Shown piece by piece: positions 61,088 to 64,000 of a stretch of 64,000 nucleotides of DNA; the stretch's first letter is position 1, and each line of letters opens with the position of its first letter. The position numbers were made by a program, and so were the translations under genes. The stretch comes from Bacteroidales bacterium. Lineage in GTDB: Bacteria; Bacteroidota; Bacteroidia; Bacteroidales; UBA1402. A model generated the notes under the pieces. That model had not been told where the DNA came from, did not search any database, and saw nothing but the letters and a program-made list of their open reading frames with translations. Where the stretch lies: assembly GCA_017464285.1 (NCBI GenBank), contig JAFUDT010000004.1:248001-312000 (forward strand), written 5' to 3'.

Positions 61088-62563
61088 TTATTTGAGTTTC
61101 TTGGCCATCCTCACGGGATCGGTAGTGAGGCCAATGCCCAGTTTCGACAGCGTTTTGCGATCGACCTCACTCATCATGACCGTTGAATGCACCTGGGTGC
61201 CTGCCAGATTGGGCAGCTGTTCGAGGGCCAGCTTGCAGTTTTCGTCGATCAGACTCATCATCGAGATGGCCACCAGCACTTCGTCGGTGTGCAGCCTGGG
61301 GTTGCGGCCGTGCAGATAAGTCACTTTGGTCTTCTGGATGGGCTGGATCATGGTCTGGGGAATGAGTTTCACATTGTGGGCGATGCCGGCCAGATGTTTC
61401 AGGGCATTCAGCAGCAGGGCTGCACAGGGCCCCAGCAGCGGACTTGTTTTGGCGGTGAGTATAGTCCCGTCGGAAAGTTCTATGGCTGCGGTGGGGACAC
61501 CGATCTTTTCCATCCTTTCCCTGGCGGCCACCGTGGTCTTGCGGTCGGCGGTCGATATTTTTGCCCGCTTCATGAGCAGGGCTATCTTGTTGACTTCGTT
61601 CTCGGTGGCCTTGCCGTCGGCAAAGTTGCAGACGGCTGTATAGTAGCGACGGATGATCTCCTGGTGAGAGGCTTCACGGCAGATTCCGTCATCGCTGATG
61701 CAGTAACCGGCCATATTGACTCCCATGTCAGTAGGCGATTTGTAGGGGGTGGCACCATAGATATCATCGAACAGGGCATTCATCACCGGGAAGATCTCAA
61801 CATCGCGGTTATAGTTGACCGCTGTTTTGCCATAGGCTTCCAGGTGGAAGGGATCTATCATGTTTACATCTTCCAAGTCGGCCGTGGCGGCTTCGTAGGC
61901 CAGGTTGACCGGATGTGTCAGGGGCAGGTTCCAGATGGGGAAGGTTTCAAATTTGGCATAACCGGCTTTGATACCCCGCTTGTTCTCCTGATAGAGCTGA
62001 CTCAGGCAGACAGCCATCTTGCCGCTGCCAGGGCCTGGAGCCGTAACCACGATCAGCGGCCGAGTGGTCTCGACATAGTCGTTCTTGCCGAAACCTTCGT
62101 CCGAGTCTATGAGATCGACATTGTTGGGATAGCCTTCGATGGTGTGGTGATAATAGACCTTGATATCCATGCGTTCCAGACGCTTGCGGTAGGCCTCGGC
62201 ACTTGCCTGTCCGTTGAAATGGGTGATGACAACGCTGTTGACGCTCAGTCCGCGGGCCATGAACTCGTCTCTCAGACGCAGTACATCCACGTCGTAGGTG
62301 ATGCCCAGGTCGCTGCGGACTTTGTTTTTCTCGATATCCATCGCGGAGATGACGATGATAATCTCGGCATCGTCCTTGAGCTGCATCAGCATTTTGAGTT
62401 TGCTGTCCGGTTCGAAGCCCGGCAGAACGCGGCTGGCGTGGTAATCGTCGAAAAGCTTGCCGCCGAATTCCATGTACAGTTTGTCGCCGAAGGTGGCAAT
62501 GCGCTTTTTGATCTGTTCCGACTGGATTTTCAGATATTTTTCGTTGTCGAACCCGTATTTCAT
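61088..62563 (-). CDS. DUF1846 family protein
   Basis: 491 residues, full DUF1846 length. It opens MKYGFDNEKYLKIQSEQIKKRI, a signature of the family, and has VVTAPGPGSGKMAVCLSQLY with a P-loop-like GPGSGK, YHHTIEGYPNNVDLI, GVNMAGYCISDDGICREASHQEIIRRYY and LHGRNPRLHTDEVL. Structures of the family are known but the reaction is not established. A phosphotransfer or nucleotide role is often suggested. A TAACTTTG -7 box on the complement lies at 62592-62599. Cytoplasmic. Confidence 0.9.
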   Translation of the reverse strand: MKYGFDNEKYLKIQSEQIKKRIATFGDKLYMEFGGKLFDDYHASRVLPGFEPDSKLKMLMQLKDDAEIIIVISAMDIEKNKVRSDLGITYDVDVLRLRDEFMARGLSVNSVVITHFNGQASAEAYRKRLERMDIKVYYHHTIEGYPNNVDLIDSDEGFGKNDYVETTRPLIVVTAPGPGSGKMAVCLSQLYQENKRGIKAGYAKFETFPIWNLPLTHPVNLAYEAATADLEDVNMIDPFHLEAYGKTAVNYNRDVEIFPVMNALFDDIYGATPYKSPTDMGVNMAGYCISDDGICREASHQEIIRRYYTAVCNFADGKATENEVNKIALLMKRAKISTADRKTTVAARERMEKIGVPTAAIELSDGTILTAKTSPLLGPCAALLLNALKHLAGIAHNVKLIPQTMIQPIQKTKVTYLHGRNPRLHTDEVLVAISMMSLIDENCKLALEQLPNLAGTQVHSTVMMSEVDRKTLSKLGIGLTTDPVRMAKKLK

Positions 62564-62643
62564 GCGATGGAGGTGTTAATAATACGGGTTACAAAGTTAG
62601 TGTTTCCTCTGCTACCTTCCAACGCCTCCACGGAAAAAAACAT

Positions 62644-64000
62644 TTATTCTACCCGGGCCGGACCGGACTTCCGTGGCGAGGGCCGCGGCCAACGGGGTGA
62701 GTGGAAGTCGCGAATGTAATAGTAGGCTTTCTTGGGCTGGTACCGGGCATCGAAGGGTAGGGGATAATTGTTTTGTCCAAGCCAGGAGTCGCGGTCGCTC
62801 AGGTTCCAGAAAGTGACACAGTCGATGACATTCTTGTGCTTGCGGAAAACCCTGAACAGGCGGGCATACTGGTCGGCCAGATACTGGTCGGTCGTGTCGT
62901 TCACTGCCACCCCCTGACGGCTGAAGCTGAGCTGACCGCCCCTTTCGGTGTTGACCCGTACATCGAGTTCGGTGATGTGGATATGGTCGACCACCTGACT
63001 GTAGAGTTCGATGGCCTTGTCGAGATCCTCTTCAGTGGGACTGTAGATGTTGTAGTGACCTTGCATGCCGATGCCGTCGATGGGTACGCCGGCTTCCTTC
63101 ATCTTTTTGACCATTTCGTAGATGCGCCGGCTCTTGACCGGGTCGCATTCGTTGTAGTCGTTGTAGAAGAGCAGGGCGTCAGGGTCGGCTTCGCGGGCAT
63201 ATTCGAAGGCTTTGGCGATGAATTCGTCACCGCAGAGCCGGTACATGGCCGATTCGCGATAGGGATGTTCAGCGAGCGGGTTGTCGCTGATGGCCTCATT
63301 GACCACGTCCCAGCAGTACACCACATCCTTGTAGCGGCTCACGACAGCCTGGATATGGTTTCTCATGCGCTCGTAGAAAACTTCCGGACTGGGATTGTCC
63401 TCGGTCATCCAGCGTCCGACCTGGGAGTGCCACATCAGGCAGTGGCCGCGCAGCTTGATGCCGTTTTGGCGGGCAAAGTCGGCAATACGGTCGGCCCGCT
63501 CCCAGTTGAATACACCTTGCTGCGGTTCGGTGGGACCGGGTTTCATGTCGTTCTCGCAGGTCATCGAACTGAATTCCTGCCTGATGAGTGCTTGCTGTTG
63601 GGCGTTGGCCACGTTGCGCTGGTTGACGGACACCCCGATGAGGAAGTAATCGCGATAGGCATCTTTCAGGCCCTGAATCCGGGGAAGTTCCACCTGGGGC
63701 TGCAAGGTGGCGCCGGCTCCGGCCTTGACGGCTTGTTCTACCAGGCTGGCTTTGGTCGCCAGGAATTGGTAGGGCGGTGTAAAATATGCCGCCTGGCCGT
63801 GCCGCTGCGAGAGGTCTTTTGCGCCCAGGCAGCCGCTGAAGCGGATGTTATAGTCCATCAGCTCTGGCCTGGAAGAAAGGGGGATCTGGAACAGCCTGGT
63901 CTGCGACGGCCTGTCCACAAAGGCGCAACGGTCAACCAGTACGTTGGAACGATAGCGAGCCTGGATATAGACAGATGCCACACTGCTCGAATACAGGCAG
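62644..64000 (-). CDS. GH10 endo-1,4-beta-xylanase (5' end outside window)
   Basis: The frame is open from the right edge to the stop at 62644 (about 452 codons visible). The (beta/alpha)8 GH10 domain starts near LKDAYRDYFLIGVSVNQRN. Active-site motifs are intact: CLMWHSQVGRW, YCWDVVNEA (acid/base Glu), GIGMQGHYN, HITELDV (nucleophile Glu) and TFWNLSD. About 110 residues before it (YIQARYRSNVLVDRCAF...SGCLGAKDLSQRHGQ) do not look like GH10 and may be the end of an accessory module, possibly a CBM, as in other Bacteroidales xylanases. A GTG at 63981 is in frame but is not needed as a start. It cleaves xylan outside the cell or in the periplasm; the signal peptide would be beyond the edge. Confidence 0.93.
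   Translation of the reverse strand, partial: CLYSSSVASVYIQARYRSNVLVDRCAFVDRPSQTRLFQIPLSSRPELMDYNIRFSGCLGAKDLSQRHGQAAYFTPPYQFLATKASLVEQAVKAGAGATLQPQVELPRIQGLKDAYRDYFLIGVSVNQRNVANAQQQALIRQEFSSMTCENDMKPGPTEPQQGVFNWERADRIADFARQNGIKLRGHCLMWHSQVGRWMTEDNPSPEVFYERMRNHIQAVVSRYKDVVYCWDVVNEAISDNPLAEHPYRESAMYRLCGDEFIAKAFEYAREADPDALLFYNDYNECDPVKSRRIYEMVKKMKEAGVPIDGIGMQGHYNIYSPTEEDLDKAIELYSQVVDHIHITELDVRVNTERGGQLSFSRQGVAVNDTTDQYLADQYARLFRVFRKHKNVIDCVTFWNLSDRDSWLGQNNYPLPFDARYQPKKAYYYIRDFHSPRWPRPSPRKSGPARVE

Noticed and set aside
61187-62719. Rightward reading frame of 510 codons opposite the DUF1846 gene
   Set aside because: DUF1846 is clearly encoded leftward at full family length. The opposite frame is compositional.
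1-64000. CRISPR array, prophage, insertion sequence or rRNA operon
   Set aside because: No regularly spaced repeats, transposase or integrase genes, phage structural genes or rRNA sequences were seen.

Overview
The window is a chromosomal segment of a Bacteroidota (order Bacteroidales) anaerobe with fairly GC-rich coding DNA. Four things support this: most parts of a type IX secretion system (PorU, PorZ, PorP-K-L-M-N); promoters of the Bacteroidota type (TTTG, 19-20 bp, TAnnTTTG); lipoprotein-rich glycan enzymes (PL11, GH10, a GH43-like protein, a CE7/dienelactone-type esterase); and fermentative metabolism genes (ATP-dependent PEP carboxykinase, 2-oxoacid:ferredoxin oxidoreductase, the NADH sensor Rex). 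A gut or rumen plant-glycan degrader is a reasonable inference. The genus cannot be fixed from sequence alone.

Layout. 1-3635: rex, a fumarylacetoacetase-family hydrolase and porU (its 3' end is outside the window) run leftward, with a SUI1/YciH gene divergent. 4168-6840: the rplM-rpsI-rpsB-tsf operon, led by a strong promoter. 7174-16000: a ROK kinase, a CotH-family T9SS cargo protein, dnaA, a cell-wall pair (SPOR amidase and NamZ-type muramidase), an HD hydrolase and lptD. 18371-23039: serS, tRNA-Pro, tRNA-Phe, a barrel lipoprotein and pckA. 23248-28381: korA-korB followed closely by two secreted carbohydrate-active enzymes. 28636-32549: nadA-rdgB-porZ. 32560-37418: a 968-residue three-module corrinoid methyltransferase fusion followed by a PL11 rhamnogalacturonan lyase. 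37582-39486: lptB and a mannose-1-phosphate guanylyltransferase. 39548-45530: the T9SS core operon porP-K-L-M-N. 45716-52586: a small membrane protein, an exported flavodoxin, a coiled-coil periplasmic protein, three cation transporters and a rhodanese/metallo-beta-lactamase lipoprotein. 52712-64000: a GMP synthase that lacks its amidotransferase domain, a surface-protein gene broken by three frameshifts, a Firmicutes-style Y-family polymerase/YolD pair, a GtrA/FAD-oxidoreductase/glycosyltransferase operon, a DUF1846 protein and a GH10 xylanase that runs off the right edge.

The most unusual item is the 34512-37418 gene. It joins a uroporphyrinogen-decarboxylase-superfamily methyltransferase module, a complete zinc-type homocysteine methyltransferase module and a corrinoid-binding module, but has no folate or SAM-reactivation module. 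It lies 38 bp upstream of a pectin-backbone lyase gene in the same orientation. This suggests a route from a non-folate methyl donor, possibly pectin-derived, to methionine. The second is a 50-bp promoter block, including a conserved spacer, shared by rplM and tRNA-Pro. No CRISPR array, insertion sequence, prophage or rRNA gene was seen.
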